Part shown: piece after piece, positions 17,707-26,508 of the stretch | Layout: every line of letters begins with the position of its first letter | How positions within the stretch are numbered: the stretch's first letter is position 1 | Assembly: GCF_900109825.1 (NCBI RefSeq) | Contig: NZ_FOBL01000027.1 | Span: 1-35,270, forward strand | From: Alkalibacterium putridalgicola | GTDB lineage: Bacteria; Bacillota; Bacilli; Lactobacillales; Carnobacteriaceae_A | Length of the DNA: 35,270 bases | Direction: 5' to 3' | Notes under the pieces: generated by a model | The model's database searches: none | What the model saw: only the letters and a program-made list of their open reading frames with translations | What the model was told of the DNA's origin: nothing | Translations under genes and position numbers: made by a program

Positions 17707-17793
17707 GAATTGGAGTAATAACTTTAATAATAAATATAATCTTTAAAAGACAATATGAAGAGTAAGATATTGAAGACAGGAGGTTTCAATAAA

Positions 17794-19104
17794 TTGAAAA
17801 ATGGTGTTTATACAAGTTTGGATATTGGAACCACTTCAATTAAAGTCATTGTTTCTGAAGTTTTGAATGGTCAGATGAATGTTATTGGAGTTGGAAGTGA
17901 ACGAACAAACGGTATAAGTAAAGGTTTGATTATCGACATCGATGAAACAGCCCAATCGATAAGAAAAGCTGTCGAGCAAGCTGAAGAAAAAGCGGGAGTT
18001 ACGATCGATTCTCTGATCGTAGGTGTACCTGCGTTAAATATTGAAATCAATCCCTTTCATGTGAGTGTTGATGTCTCGAGTGCCAATCAGGAAGTCAATG
18101 ATGAAATCATTGGAAATATGGTCAAACAGATCCGTGATAAAAAGGTTTCATCGGACCAGACACTCTTATCAATAATGATCGAGGAATTTATTGTAGATGG
18201 GTTTGACGGAATCAAGGACCCGAGGAAAATGGTCGGAGACCAAGTCGAATGTTATGGGACCGCATTGACAGTATCAAAAACTGTCCTGCATAATATAAAA
18301 AAAAGCGTCAATAATGCAGGCTATGCTGTTGATGATCTGCTCTTTCAACCTAAGGCCATGTCTGAACTGATAATGTCTGAGGATGAAAGACGCTTTGGTA
18401 CGATCCAGATAGATTTAGGAGGCGGACAAGCAACTGTTTCTGCTGTTCATGATCAGCAAGTCAAGTTTTCCACCATAATCAAAGAGGGCGGATCGAATAT
18501 CACTAAAGATATCTCGGTAGTGCTGAATACCTCGATGAAGAATGCGGAAAAAATCAAAAGAGAAGTTGGCTATGGTTTCATAGATGATGAAGCACTGGAA
18601 AATGATCAGTCCATCTCGATAGATGTCGTAGGACAAGATCAGACGGTTCAGGTGAAAGAATCTTATATAGCTGAAATCATTGAAGCTAGAGTTGCTCAGA
18701 TTTTTGAACAGATCAAAGCAGAACTTGATGCAATCGGTGCACTGGAGCTTCCTGGAGGGATCATCCTGACCGGTGGAACATCGGCGATCCCAAGGATAGA
18801 AGAGCTGGCTGAAGAGATTTTTAATGTTCATGTGAAGAAGTATGTGCCTGATTTTATGGGCGTACGCTATCCTTCTTTTACAAATGCAATCTCGTTAGTC
18901 CACTACAAAGCAAATATGGATGATATCCATGAAGTAATGAATCATTATGTCTTATTCGATGAGGAGAAGCCGTCTCAGAATATAGTGAAAACTCAGGATA
19001 CGAGTCCTGCGCAGACGAGTGTTAAATCGAATAAAACAAGTAATGAAAACAGTGAGACCTTTATAGATAAAATCAAAAATTTCTTGACACATTTCTTTGA
19101 TTAA
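17794..19104 (+). CDS. ftsA: Cell division protein FtsA
   Basis: A 436-residue actin-like ATPase that ties FtsZ filaments to the membrane. Seen are the phosphate-1 loop LDIGTTSIKV, the 1C-domain region, the phosphate-2 motif IDLGGGQATVSAV and the adenosine motif LTGGTSAIPRI. A linker leads to a C-terminal amphipathic helix (FIDKIKNFLTHFF) for membrane binding. TTG at 17794 is chosen: it follows AGGAGG by 10 bases and gives the usual family opening. The frame extends to an ATG at 17755 that would span the ribosome site. ftsZ follows after 33 bases. Confidence 0.94.
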   Translation: MKNGVYTSLDIGTTSIKVIVSEVLNGQMNVIGVGSERTNGISKGLIIDIDETAQSIRKAVEQAEEKAGVTIDSLIVGVPALNIEINPFHVSVDVSSANQEVNDEIIGNMVKQIRDKKVSSDQTLLSIMIEEFIVDGFDGIKDPRKMVGDQVECYGTALTVSKTVLHNIKKSVNNAGYAVDDLLFQPKAMSELIMSEDERRFGTIQIDLGGGQATVSAVHDQQVKFSTIIKEGGSNITKDISVVLNTSMKNAEKIKREVGYGFIDDEALENDQSISIDVVGQDQTVQVKESYIAEIIEARVAQIFEQIKAELDAIGALELPGGIILTGGTSAIPRIEELAEEIFNVHVKKYVPDFMGVRYPSFTNAISLVHYKANMDDIHEVMNHYVLFDEEKPSQNIVKTQDTSPAQTSVKSNKTSNENSETFIDKIKNFLTHFFD

Positions 19105-19137
19105 TAACTTATATTTTCTACAGGAGGATAAAATAGT

Positions 19138-20358
19138 ATGGATTTAGAATTTGATTCTTTTGCTGCAAATGGAGCAAAACTAAAAGTAATTGGTGTTGGT
19201 GGAGCAGGTGGTAATGCTGTCAACCGTATGATCGAAGACGGCGTACAGGGTGTTGAATTCATCGTTGCAAACACAGACCTGCAGGCGCTGGATATGATGA
19301 GTGCAGAAACTAAAATTCAGCTTGGACCAAAATTGACTCGTGGCCTGGGTGCCGGTGCTAATCCGGAAGTTGGAAGAAAATCTGCAGAAGAAAGTGAAGA
19401 AGCCATTGCAGAAGCACTCAGTGGAGCAGACATGGTTTTCGTCACTGCCGGAATGGGCGGAGGCACAGGAACAGGCGCAGCTGGAATCGTTGCAAGAATA
19501 GCCAAAGAACAGGGCGCATTGACTGTTGGTGTGATCACGCGTCCCTTTACTTTTGAGGGTCCTAAAAAAGGACGTTTTGCAGCTGAGGGTATAGCCTCTA
19601 TGCGTGAGCATGTCGACACGTTAGTCACCATCTCCAATAACCGACTGCTTGAAATCGTAGACAAGAAAACGCCTATGATGGAAGCCTTCAGAGAAGCCGA
19701 TAACGTATTGAGACAAGGGGTCCAGGGGATCTCAGATCTAATTACGAATCCGGGATATGTAAACCTTGACTTTGCAGACGTAAAAACGGTAATGGAAAAC
19801 CAAGGATCCGCATTGATGGGTATCGGAACAGCTACTGGAGAAAACAGAACAGCGGAAGCGACTAAAAAAGCAATCTCTTCACCATTGCTTGAAGTTTCAC
19901 TGGATGGAGCAGAGAATGTACTGCTGAACATCACGGGCGGTTCTGACTTGACGTTATTTGAAGCGCAAGACGCATCTGACATTGTATCAGCTGCTGCAAC
20001 AAATGAAGTGAATATCATTTTTGGTACGTCGGTCAATGAAGAATTGGGTGATGAAGTTGTCGTCACTGTTATTGCCACTGGTATCGATCCTGAAAAACGA
20101 GGTTCTCAGTCAAAACAGGCAAAACAGAAAACGTCCAGACAGGCACCGGCTGCCAGTTCAGAAAAAGACCCATTCGGCAACTGGGACATCCGAAAAGAAC
20201 CAAACCTTAGAGATCGCCACAATGCTGATTTAGATGAAAAAGCGGAAAGCAGATCAGAAGCATCTAAAAATCTTTTTGATCGTGAAGATCAGTCGGAAGA
20301 TAATTCCAGCGATGAGGAAATGGACACACCGCCTTTCTTTAGAAGAAGACGGAAATAA
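19138..20358 (+). CDS. ftsZ: Cell division GTPase FtsZ
   Basis: A 406-residue tubulin homologue that forms the Z ring. N-terminal [13 protein letters not shown], tubulin signature GGGTGTG (107-113), the synergy-loop region [13 protein letters not shown] and a long low-complexity linker from about residue 320 are present. The C-terminal peptide [11 protein letters not shown] is the docking site for FtsA and SepF. AGGAGG precedes the ATG. sepF follows after 23 bases with no ylmE gene between, unlike enterococci and bacilli. Confidence 0.98.
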   Translation: MDLEFDSFAANGAKLKVIGVGGAGGNAVNRMIEDGVQGVEFIVANTDLQALDMMSAETKIQLGPKLTRGLGAGANPEVGRKSAEESEEAIAEALSGADMVFVTAGMGGGTGTGAAGIVARIAKEQGALTVGVITRPFTFEGPKKGRFAAEGIASMREHVDTLVTISNNRLLEIVDKKTPMMEAFREADNVLRQGVQGISDLITNPGYVNLDFADVKTVMENQGSALMGIGTATGENRTAEATKKAISSPLLEVSLDGAENVLLNITGGSDLTLFEAQDASDIVSAAATNEVNIIFGTSVNEELGDEVVVTVIATGIDPEKRGSQSKQAKQKTSRQAPAASSEKDPFGNWDIRKEPNLRDRHNADLDEKAESRSEASKNLFDREDQSEDNSSDEEMDTPPFFRRRRK

Positions 20359-20381
20359 TTCATTTGAAAGGAAGAGTATAA

Positions 20382-20846
20382 ATGAGTTTAAAGGATAAGT
20401 TCAATGATTATTTTTCTCTGAATGATACAGATGATGATTTGGAATATGAGACATCAGCCATGCCAGTTAAAACAGAGACAAAAAAATCATCCGCTCCTTT
20501 AGCAGCGGAAAACAAAAAAGTCAGCCATAAAGGATCAAATCAGAATATTGTTGCGATCAATAAGCAGCAGGCAATAAAAAAACCTAGAATCAAAGTGGTT
20601 GAACCTCGTTTATACTCAGAAGTTCAATCGATTGCTGATACACTTCTGAATAACCAGTCTGTTATTTTAAATTTCAGACGGATGGAAAAAGAGCAGGCCA
20701 AAAAGATGCTGGATTTCTTGATGGGAACCACTTATGCCATTAAGGGAGACATTCAACGTCTGGGTGAAGAGATATTCATCTGCACACCGCAGTCATTTGA
20801 AGTCGATGGTTCAGAACTGCAGGCATTAAAAAATACAGATTTTTAA
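20382..20846 (+). CDS. sepF: Cell division protein SepF
   Basis: A 154-residue protein that binds the FtsZ tail and the membrane and helps form a regular septum. The N-terminal amphipathic helix (MSLKDKFNDYFSL) is followed by a charged linker and the folded SepF domain from about residue 70, with VVEPRLYSEVQSIADTLL, NFRRMEKEQAKKMLDFL and the C-terminal IFICTPQ strand. AAAGGAAG lies before the ATG. It is co-oriented with ftsZ and ylmG. Confidence 0.95.
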   Translation: MSLKDKFNDYFSLNDTDDDLEYETSAMPVKTETKKSSAPLAAENKKVSHKGSNQNIVAINKQQAIKKPRIKVVEPRLYSEVQSIADTLLNNQSVILNFRRMEKEQAKKMLDFLMGTTYAIKGDIQRLGEEIFICTPQSFEVDGSELQALKNTDF

Positions 20847-20871
20847 TTAGAATGGAGTTCCAAAAGTTACT

Positions 20872-21162
20872 ATGTTAGTACAAATATTATCCGCAGTCTA
20901 TAGATTGATCATGCAAGGGATCGATCTTTATAGAATTGCACTCGTTGTTTATTTCTTATTATCCTGGATGCCTGGCGGTTACCAGTCTAAACTTGGACAG
21001 TTTCTTATTCGAATCTGCGAGCCTTATGTTGGGATTTTCCGACAATTCGTTCCGCCTATCGGTATGATCAGTTTAGCAGGAATCGTGGCATTCTTTGCCC
21101 TGACATTTATAGAGTACGGCGTGACCGCTGTATTTCAGCTTATTTTTAATCTTTTAATATAA
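20872..21162 (+). CDS. ylmG: YggT family membrane protein (YlmG)
   Basis: A 96-residue protein with two membrane segments (about 16-35 and 63-90) flanking a short loop with the family sequence LSWMPGG and the RICEPYVGIFRQFVPP region. YggT/YlmG proteins are conserved next to sepF in Gram-positives and cyanobacteria and have been linked to cell shape or chloroplast nucleoid distribution; the exact action is unknown. The ribosome site GGAG is 14 bases from the ATG, rather far, so expression may depend on coupling. Confidence 0.92.
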   Translation: MLVQILSAVYRLIMQGIDLYRIALVVYFLLSWMPGGYQSKLGQFLIRICEPYVGIFRQFVPPIGMISLAGIVAFFALTFIEYGVTAVFQLIFNLLI

Positions 21163-21178
21163 ACGGGATGAGGATCAG

Positions 21179-21964
21179 ATGGAAGATTTATACCAGCATT
21201 TCAGAGAAGACGAAAAATATTTTATTGATCAAGTCCTGGACTGGGTCCAGCAGGTAGAATTTCAATATTCTCCCTATCTCAGCCCGTTCTTAGATCCCAG
21301 AGAACAATATATCGTGGAATCGATCATAGGCCAGCACAGCGAAGTAAAAGCAGAAGCGTTTGGTGGGTACGAAGCAGCTGAAAGAAAACGGCTGTTTCTT
21401 TCTCCCTCATATTTTGAACCTTCACAAGATGACTTTGAGATAACAATAACTGAGATCCGCTATCCTAAAAAGTTTGCTCATCTGTCACATGGTAAAATCC
21501 TTGGGACTCTTATGGGGACGGGCATCAAGCGGGAAATGATCGGTGATATTATCACAGACGGTGAAGACTGGCAGTTTTTTGCAGATGCAGCTATCATGCA
21601 GTACCTGCTTACATCTGTAACTAAAATCGGCAATATAACTATACAACTGGAAGAAGTGCCTTATACAGATATCCTTCTTCCAAAAGATTCATGGGATGAA
21701 CGATATGAAATCGTCTCTTCTTTAAGGCTGGATGTTGTATTAGCTAACGTCTTCCATATTTCCAGACAAAAGTCAAAAGAATTGATTTCATCTGGTAAAG
21801 TAAAAGTGAACTGGAATGAAACGGAAAGACCGGATGTTGTTTTAGGAATCCATGATGTCCTATCTATACGTGGATATGGTAGAATTCGAATAGAAGCAAT
21901 AGAAGGAAAAACAAAAAAAGAGAAAATCAGATTAAAATTAGGCGTTCTTGATCGAAACAGGTAA
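21179..21964 (+). CDS. ylmH: S4-domain RNA-binding protein YlmH (RqcP2 type)
   Basis: A 261-residue protein. The N-terminal two-thirds is the YlmH-specific RNA-binding fold (TEIRYPKKFAHLSHGKILGTLMGTGIKREMIGD, read here in pieces). An S4 domain follows at about 185-250 (LDVVLANVFHISRQKSKELI, GKVKVNW). In B. subtilis YlmH has been reported to bind 50S subunits carrying stalled peptidyl-tRNA and to act in ribosome quality control beside RqcP. Its place between ylmG and divIVA is standard. GAGG lies five bases before the ATG. Confidence 0.93.
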   Translation: MEDLYQHFREDEKYFIDQVLDWVQQVEFQYSPYLSPFLDPREQYIVESIIGQHSEVKAEAFGGYEAAERKRLFLSPSYFEPSQDDFEITITEIRYPKKFAHLSHGKILGTLMGTGIKREMIGDIITDGEDWQFFADAAIMQYLLTSVTKIGNITIQLEEVPYTDILLPKDSWDERYEIVSSLRLDVVLANVFHISRQKSKELISSGKVKVNWNETERPDVVLGIHDVLSIRGYGRIRIEAIEGKTKKEKIRLKLGVLDRNR

Positions 21965-22039
21965 CGATTTAGATTTTCAATAGTTTTAATATACTGAAAA
22001 AATAATTTTGGAATAAAATAATTATGGAGGTGTCTTTCC

Positions 22040-22699
22040 ATGGCGTTAACACCAATGGATATACATAACAAAGAATTCCCAGTTAGAATGAGAGGGTATG
22101 ATCAGGATGAGGTCAATGACTATCTTGATCAGATCATAAAAGACTATGAAATGCTTTTAAAGCAGAAAAAAGAAACAGAAAAAAAATTGGATTTGGCTGA
22201 AGAAAAACTGGCTAATTATGATCAGATGCATGATTCTTTGAATAAATCGATCCTTGTAGCTCAGGAAGCGGCGGACAGATTAAAACTCAATGCTGAAAAA
22301 GAAGCTGAAATGATTGCAAAAGAAGCAAATACAGAAGCGTCTAACCTGAAACATGATGCTGAAAACAATGCAGATGAGCTATTGAAAGATGCAGTGAATA
22401 AAGCACGCAAAATCGAACAGGAAACAGAAGAGCTTAGAAAACAGAGCAGAATCTTTAGACAAAGGCTTCAATTAATGATAGAATCTCAATTGGAGTTAGT
22501 AAAAAAAGAAGAGTGGGATGATATTTTACAGCCACCCGCTTCAGAACAGCCTGAAATAGAAACAATCAAAGAAGTGAAAAAAGAACTGGATGAAAAAGAC
22601 GGCGAAGAAACTGCAGATCTGAAACATGACTCTGAACCTTCAGTGTCCGTGGAAGAAGAATATGAAGAAGGCATGACGCCGGCAGTTGAACTTCCATAA
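22040..22699 (+). CDS. divIVA: Cell division and polarity protein DivIVA
   Basis: A 219-residue protein that marks strongly curved membrane at septa and poles. The membrane-binding N-terminus (LTPMDIHNKEFPVRMRGYD) is followed by QDEVNDYLDQIIKDYE and long coiled coils to about residue 155. The last 60 residues are acidic and likely unstructured. A GGAGGTG ribosome site is strong. It is the last division gene; the next transcript is the ileS T-box. Confidence 0.96.
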   Translation: MALTPMDIHNKEFPVRMRGYDQDEVNDYLDQIIKDYEMLLKQKKETEKKLDLAEEKLANYDQMHDSLNKSILVAQEAADRLKLNAEKEAEMIAKEANTEASNLKHDAENNADELLKDAVNKARKIEQETEELRKQSRIFRQRLQLMIESQLELVKKEEWDDILQPPASEQPEIETIKEVKKELDEKDGEETADLKHDSEPSVSVEEEYEEGMTPAVELP

Positions 22700-22714
22700 C
22701 AGAATAAGTAAAAG
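22686..22714 (+). promoter_or_regulatory. Candidate promoter of the ileS T-box transcript
   Basis: TTGAAC (22686-22691) and TAAAAG (22709-22714) are 17 bp apart. The start point near 22721 would give a full T-box leader. The -35 box lies inside the last codons of divIVA. Confidence 0.5.
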
Positions 22715-22734
22715 AATCTTGAACCACCTTTTTT

Positions 22735-22933
22735 AGTGAAAGCTTTACAGAGAGTCAAATAATGCTGAGATTTTGACAAGTGGAAACTTTGATCGATCAT
22801 TCAAGTTAACGGATAATGAATAAAGTAGTTATTCGCGCTTTCCCGCGTTAAAGGACCGAGGAAAAGTTAATAAACTTTTCAAACTAAGGTGGTACCACGA
22901 AGATTTCGTCCTTTCGGATGGGATCTTTTTTTT
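22735..22933 (+). ncRNA. T-box riboswitch, isoleucine type
   Basis: The T-box core AAGGTGGTACCACG is at 22886-22899. Stem I carries AGAGAG (22749-22754), then an apical hairpin with GCTGAGA in its loop. Two overlapping-phase ATC triplets (22792-22794 and 22796-22798) are candidate specifier codons; both read isoleucine, in line with ileS downstream. The terminator stem spans about 22900-22926, then eight T residues. Uncharged tRNA-Ile should stabilise the antiterminator and allow ileS transcription. Confidence 0.95.
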
Positions 22934-22965
22934 GCATCAAAAAATTTAAAATCGAGGGTGATGAA

Positions 22966-25746
22966 ATGGAAATGAAAGAAACCTTGAATTTGCTTAAAAC
23001 GAAGTTTCCAATGCGGGCAAATTTACCAAATAAAGAACCAGAAAGACAACAGGAATGGAAAGAACAGGATATTTACGGCCAGAGACAGGAACTGAACAAA
23101 GACAAACCTTCTTTTATCCTGCATGACGGACCTCCTTATGCGAATGGAAATATCCATATCGGTCATGCGTTGAATAAAATTTCAAAAGATATTATTGTCA
23201 GATACAAGTCTATGTCAGGTTTCCGTTCACCCTATGTACCAGGATGGGATACACACGGACTACCTATTGAACAGGCCCTTACAAATACAGGGGTGGACAG
23301 AAAATCAATGTCTGTGGCGGAGTTCAGAAAACTCTGTGAAGACTATGCCTGGAAGCAGATCAATAAACAGCGTGATGACTTTAAACGCTTAGGTGTGGCC
23401 GGGGAATGGGACAATCCTTATGTGACGCTAACGAAAGATTATGAAGCGGAACAGATCCGTGTATTCGGAAAAATGGCAGAAAAAGGTTATATCTACAGAG
23501 GATTGAAACCTATATACTGGTCTCCTTCAAGTGAATCTGCACTGGCTGAAGCGGAAATCGAATATCATGATGTACGTTCTCCAAATATCTATGTAGCCTT
23601 TAATGTCAACGATGGCAAGTCTGTCCTTGACAATGACACATCTTTCGTAATCTGGACGACGACACCGTGGACACTGCCGGCTAACTTAGCTATTGCTGTA
23701 AAACCCGATGCCACTTACGGTGTCTATGAAGCGGACGGTAGAAAATTCGTCGTTGCAGCTGAGCTTGCAGATAAAGTAGCTGAAACGCTGGAGTGGAACG
23801 AGGTAAAACTGGTAAAAGAAATTCCTGGTAAAGACCTGGAAGGCATCACGGCCAGTCATCCATTCTATGACAGAGACTCACTGCTGATCTTGGGAGACCA
23901 CGTTACATTGGAAGATGGTACGGGCTTAGTCCACACTGCTCCCGGACATGGTGAAGATGACTATATCGTCTGTCAGAACTACGATCTGCCAGTCCTTTCG
24001 CCAGTTGACGGAAAAGGATTGTTTACAGATGAAGCGCCTGGATTAGAGGGGATCTTCTATGACAAAGCAAATAAGACGATCACTGAATGGCTGGATGAAA
24101 ATAATGCGCTATTGAAACTCGATTTCTTCACGCATAGTTATCCGCATGACTGGCGTACTAAAAAACCGGTCATCTTCAGAGCGACACCACAATGGTTTGC
24201 TTCGATCAAAGATTTCAGGCAAGATATTCTTGAAGCAGTCGAAGAGGTAGACTGGTTGCAGCCTTGGGGCATGCAGCGTATCTATAACATGGTCAGAGAT
24301 CGTGGCGACTGGGTCATTTCGCGACAACGTGCCTGGGGAGTCCCACTGCCTATTTTCTATGGTGAAAACGGCGAACCGATCATTACACCAGAATTAACTG
24401 AACATGTTGCTGAATTGTTTGCCGAACATGGGTCCAATGTCTGGTTTGAAAGAGAAGCTAAAGACCTCCTGCCTGATGGCTTTGAGCATCCTTCCAGTCC
24501 TAACGGCCAGTTTGAAAAAGAGACCGACATCATGGATGTCTGGTTTGATTCTGGATCATCCCATCATGCAGTGCTTCGTCAGCGGGATAATCTGGAATTT
24601 CCGGCGGATATGTATCTGGAAGGATCCGACCAGTACCGAGGATGGTTCAACTCCAGTCTAACGACTTCAGTAGCCATAAACGGGGTGCCACCGTACAAAT
24701 CAGTCTTGTCACAAGGCATGGTCCTGGATGGTGCCGGCAAGAAAATGAGTAAATCCATCGGGAATGTCATTGATCCAAACAAGGTGATCAAACAGATGGG
24801 TGCCGATTTGATCCGGTTATGGGTGTCGAGTGTCGATACGCAAGCGGATGTCAGAGTAAGTATGGATATCCTGAAACAAGTATCAGAAGTCTATAGAAAA
24901 ATCAGAAACACGATCCGATTCCTGATTCAAAATACAGAGGACTTTGATTTCAATAAAGATGGCATAGCCTACGAAGACTTAAGACCTGTAGACCAGTATC
25001 TAATGAATAAACTCAATCTAACTGTTGAACATGTGATCGACGGTTACGAGCGTTACAATTTCTCAGATATCTTTAAAGAAATCAATCATTTCCTGACACT
25101 GGACGTCTCTAATTTCTATGCAAACTTTGCAAAAGATATCCTTTATATCGATGCACCGGAAGCGTATGACAGACGAGCAATGCAGACTGTCTTTTATCAT
25201 ATCGTTAGAGATCTGACTAAACTGCTGACTCCGATCCTGCCTCATACAGCTGAAGAAATCTGGAGCTATCTTGAAGAAGAGGAAAGCTATGTTCAGTTAG
25301 CCGAATTCCCGGAAGTTAAAGAATATGACAATTCAAAAGAACTTCTGGATCAGTGGAGCCGATTCATGTCGCTGCGGGATAACGTATTGAAAGCAAACGA
25401 AGTAGCACGTGAAAATAAAATCATCGGTAAAGATTTTGAAGCAAAAACGACGATTTATGCATCACAGTCTGTGAAAAATCTGCTGGATAGCCTGAACAGT
25501 GATATCAGACAAATACTGATCGCTTCTGAAATCAACATTAAAGATTTAGAAGAGAAACCTGAAGACGAACGCATTTTAGATTTTGAAAATGTATCGATCC
25601 TTGTAGAAAGAATGCAGGGAGACGTATGTACACGCTGCCGTATAACAACTGAATACAGCATCAAGCTTTCTGAAGATGAATACCTGTGCCAGCGTTGTCA
25701 TGATATTTGTGAAGAACATTATCCTGAAGTGTTGAACAACAATTAA
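22966..25746 (+). CDS. ileS: Isoleucyl-tRNA synthetase
   Basis: A 926-residue class Ia synthetase that charges tRNA-Ile. HIGH is at 64-67 and KMSKS at 593-597, with the CP1 editing domain between ([12 protein letters not shown], and GHGEDDY with its key aspartate). The C-terminal zinc site has C888, C891, C908 and C911. The ATG at 22966 aligns with the usual start ([12 protein letters not shown] begins at residue 14) and follows GAGGGTGAT; the open frame back to 22918 crosses the T-box terminator and is not coding. It is regulated by the T-box and ends in its own terminator. Confidence 0.98.
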   Translation: MEMKETLNLLKTKFPMRANLPNKEPERQQEWKEQDIYGQRQELNKDKPSFILHDGPPYANGNIHIGHALNKISKDIIVRYKSMSGFRSPYVPGWDTHGLPIEQALTNTGVDRKSMSVAEFRKLCEDYAWKQINKQRDDFKRLGVAGEWDNPYVTLTKDYEAEQIRVFGKMAEKGYIYRGLKPIYWSPSSESALAEAEIEYHDVRSPNIYVAFNVNDGKSVLDNDTSFVIWTTTPWTLPANLAIAVKPDATYGVYEADGRKFVVAAELADKVAETLEWNEVKLVKEIPGKDLEGITASHPFYDRDSLLILGDHVTLEDGTGLVHTAPGHGEDDYIVCQNYDLPVLSPVDGKGLFTDEAPGLEGIFYDKANKTITEWLDENNALLKLDFFTHSYPHDWRTKKPVIFRATPQWFASIKDFRQDILEAVEEVDWLQPWGMQRIYNMVRDRGDWVISRQRAWGVPLPIFYGENGEPIITPELTEHVAELFAEHGSNVWFEREAKDLLPDGFEHPSSPNGQFEKETDIMDVWFDSGSSHHAVLRQRDNLEFPADMYLEGSDQYRGWFNSSLTTSVAINGVPPYKSVLSQGMVLDGAGKKMSKSIGNVIDPNKVIKQMGADLIRLWVSSVDTQADVRVSMDILKQVSEVYRKIRNTIRFLIQNTEDFDFNKDGIAYEDLRPVDQYLMNKLNLTVEHVIDGYERYNFSDIFKEINHFLTLDVSNFYANFAKDILYIDAPEAYDRRAMQTVFYHIVRDLTKLLTPILPHTAEEIWSYLEEEESYVQLAEFPEVKEYDNSKELLDQWSRFMSLRDNVLKANEVARENKIIGKDFEAKTTIYASQSVKNLLDSLNSDIRQILIASEINIKDLEEKPEDERILDFENVSILVERMQGDVCTRCRITTEYSIKLSEDEYLCQRCHDICEEHYPEVLNNN

Positions 25747-25755
25747 ACTGTAGTG

Positions 25756-25796
25756 GAACATTTCCTGTTGAATTAACAGGAAATGTTCTTTTTTTA
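25756..25796 (+). terminator. Rho-independent terminator after ileS
   Basis: A perfect 14-bp stem (25756-25769 with 25775-25788) around a five-base loop, followed by a T run. Confidence 0.95.
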
Positions 25797-25808
25797 TGCA
25801 TTAATGTA

Positions 25809-25837
25809 TTGAAATAAAACGGTTTCTTTTGTATAAT
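25809..25837 (+). promoter_or_regulatory. Strong promoter of the cold-shock gene
   Basis: TTGAAA (25809-25814) and a perfect TATAAT (25832-25837) are 17 bp apart. Transcripts would carry a leader of about 80 bases before the csp start. Confidence 0.85.
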
Positions 25838-25841
25838 TTGA

Positions 25842-25872
25842 TTGTGATAGAAAGTGAAAAAGACGATATAAT
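25842..25872 (+). promoter_or_regulatory. Possible second promoter of the cold-shock gene
   Basis: A second perfect TATAAT (25867-25872) follows TTGTGA (25842-25847), but with a 19-bp spacer. It would give a leader of about 45 bases. Confidence 0.4.
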
Positions 25873-25925
25873 ACATTTGTATCATGTTTCATGTCTGTTG
25901 CAATATATTTTTGGGAGGATATACA

Positions 25926-26126
25926 ATGGTTGAAGGTACAGTAAAGTGGTTTAATGCAGAAAAAGGTTTCGGTTTTATTGAAGTTGAAGGACAGGAAGAT
26001 GTCTTTGTTCATTTCAGCGCAATCAACAGCGAAGGCTACAAGTCATTAGATGACGGCCAGGCAGTAGAATTTGAAATCGTTGACGGCGAAAGAGGCCCTC
26101 AAGCTGCAAACGTAAATAAAATATAA
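25926..26126 (+). CDS. Cold-shock protein (CspA family)
   Basis: A 66-residue single OB-fold RNA chaperone. Both nucleic-acid motifs are present: RNP1 KGFGFIEV (about 13-20) and RNP2 VFVHFSAI (about 26-33), with WFN upstream. ATG at 25926 follows GGGAGGAT; the longer frame from 25884 lies in the leader. The family melts RNA structure and is often cold-induced; the roughly 80-base leader is shorter than that of E. coli cspA. It is a single-gene unit with its own terminator. Confidence 0.97.
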   Translation: MVEGTVKWFNAEKGFGFIEVEGQEDVFVHFSAINSEGYKSLDDGQAVEFEIVDGERGPQAANVNKI

Positions 26127-26165
26127 AAGAAAAAGACTTCCTCAAAACGAGGAAGTCTTTTTTAG
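26127..26165. terminator. Bidirectional terminator between csp and the minus-strand block
   Basis: A 13-bp perfect stem AAAAGACTTCCTC / GAGGAAGTCTTTT with a five-base loop, flanked by T on the plus side and A on the other. It can stop both csp and the convergent membrane-protein gene. Confidence 0.9.
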
Positions 26166-26178
26166 TAATTGGAAAAGA

Positions 26179-26421
26179 TTATAAACGGCTGGCAATCAGG
26201 TCATACAAGAATACGATCAGGATCGCGCCGACGATAGCTGGTATAATGTAGAAATCAGCTAATTGTGGGCCCCACTGGAACAATGCATGGCCTGCCCATG
26301 CACCAATAAAACCTATAATAATGTTACCAATAATACCGCCTGGAACATCGGTACCAACAATAGCCTGGCCGATTGCACCAATGATGCCTCCAACTATAAG
26401 TGACCAAATAAATCCTAACAT
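26179..26421 (-). CDS. GlsB/YeaQ/YmgE family membrane protein
   Basis: An 80-residue protein of three glycine-rich membrane segments (about 3-22, 28-48, 55-76), with repeated GGIIG and GNIIIGFIGAW motifs typical of the transglycosylase-associated (GlsB/YeaQ/YmgE) family. Enterococcal GlsB is linked to bile and envelope stress; the molecular role is not known. A strong GAGGAG ribosome site lies before the ATG, and a near-perfect promoter precedes it on the minus strand, so it is transcribed apart from telA. Confidence 0.9.
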   Translation of the reverse strand: MLGFIWSLIVGGIIGAIGQAIVGTDVPGGIIGNIIIGFIGAWAGHALFQWGPQLADFYIIPAIVGAILIVFLYDLIASRL

Positions 26422-26461
26422 ACTTATCTCTCCTCTTTCTTTATTATGATCTTACAAATAA

Positions 26462-26490
26462 AGTATAGGACACTGTCACATTTTGTTCAA
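26462..26490 (-). promoter_or_regulatory. Promoter of the GlsB-like gene
   Basis: On the minus strand TTGAAC (26485-26490) and TATACT (26462-26467) are 17 bp apart, about 40 bp before the start codon and just past the telA stop. Confidence 0.8.
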
Positions 26491-26508
26491 ATATTTTGAC
26501 TTATTGAT

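Noticed and set aside
19317-20078. 253-residue open frame on the minus strand opposite ftsZ
   Set aside because: It is the antisense shadow of a highly conserved gene, with Ser/Ala/Pro-rich composition, no ribosome site and no recognisable domain.
22918-22965. Extension of ileS to an upstream ATG
   Set aside because: This part lies in the T-box terminator stem and T run; the ribosome site and family alignment support 22966.
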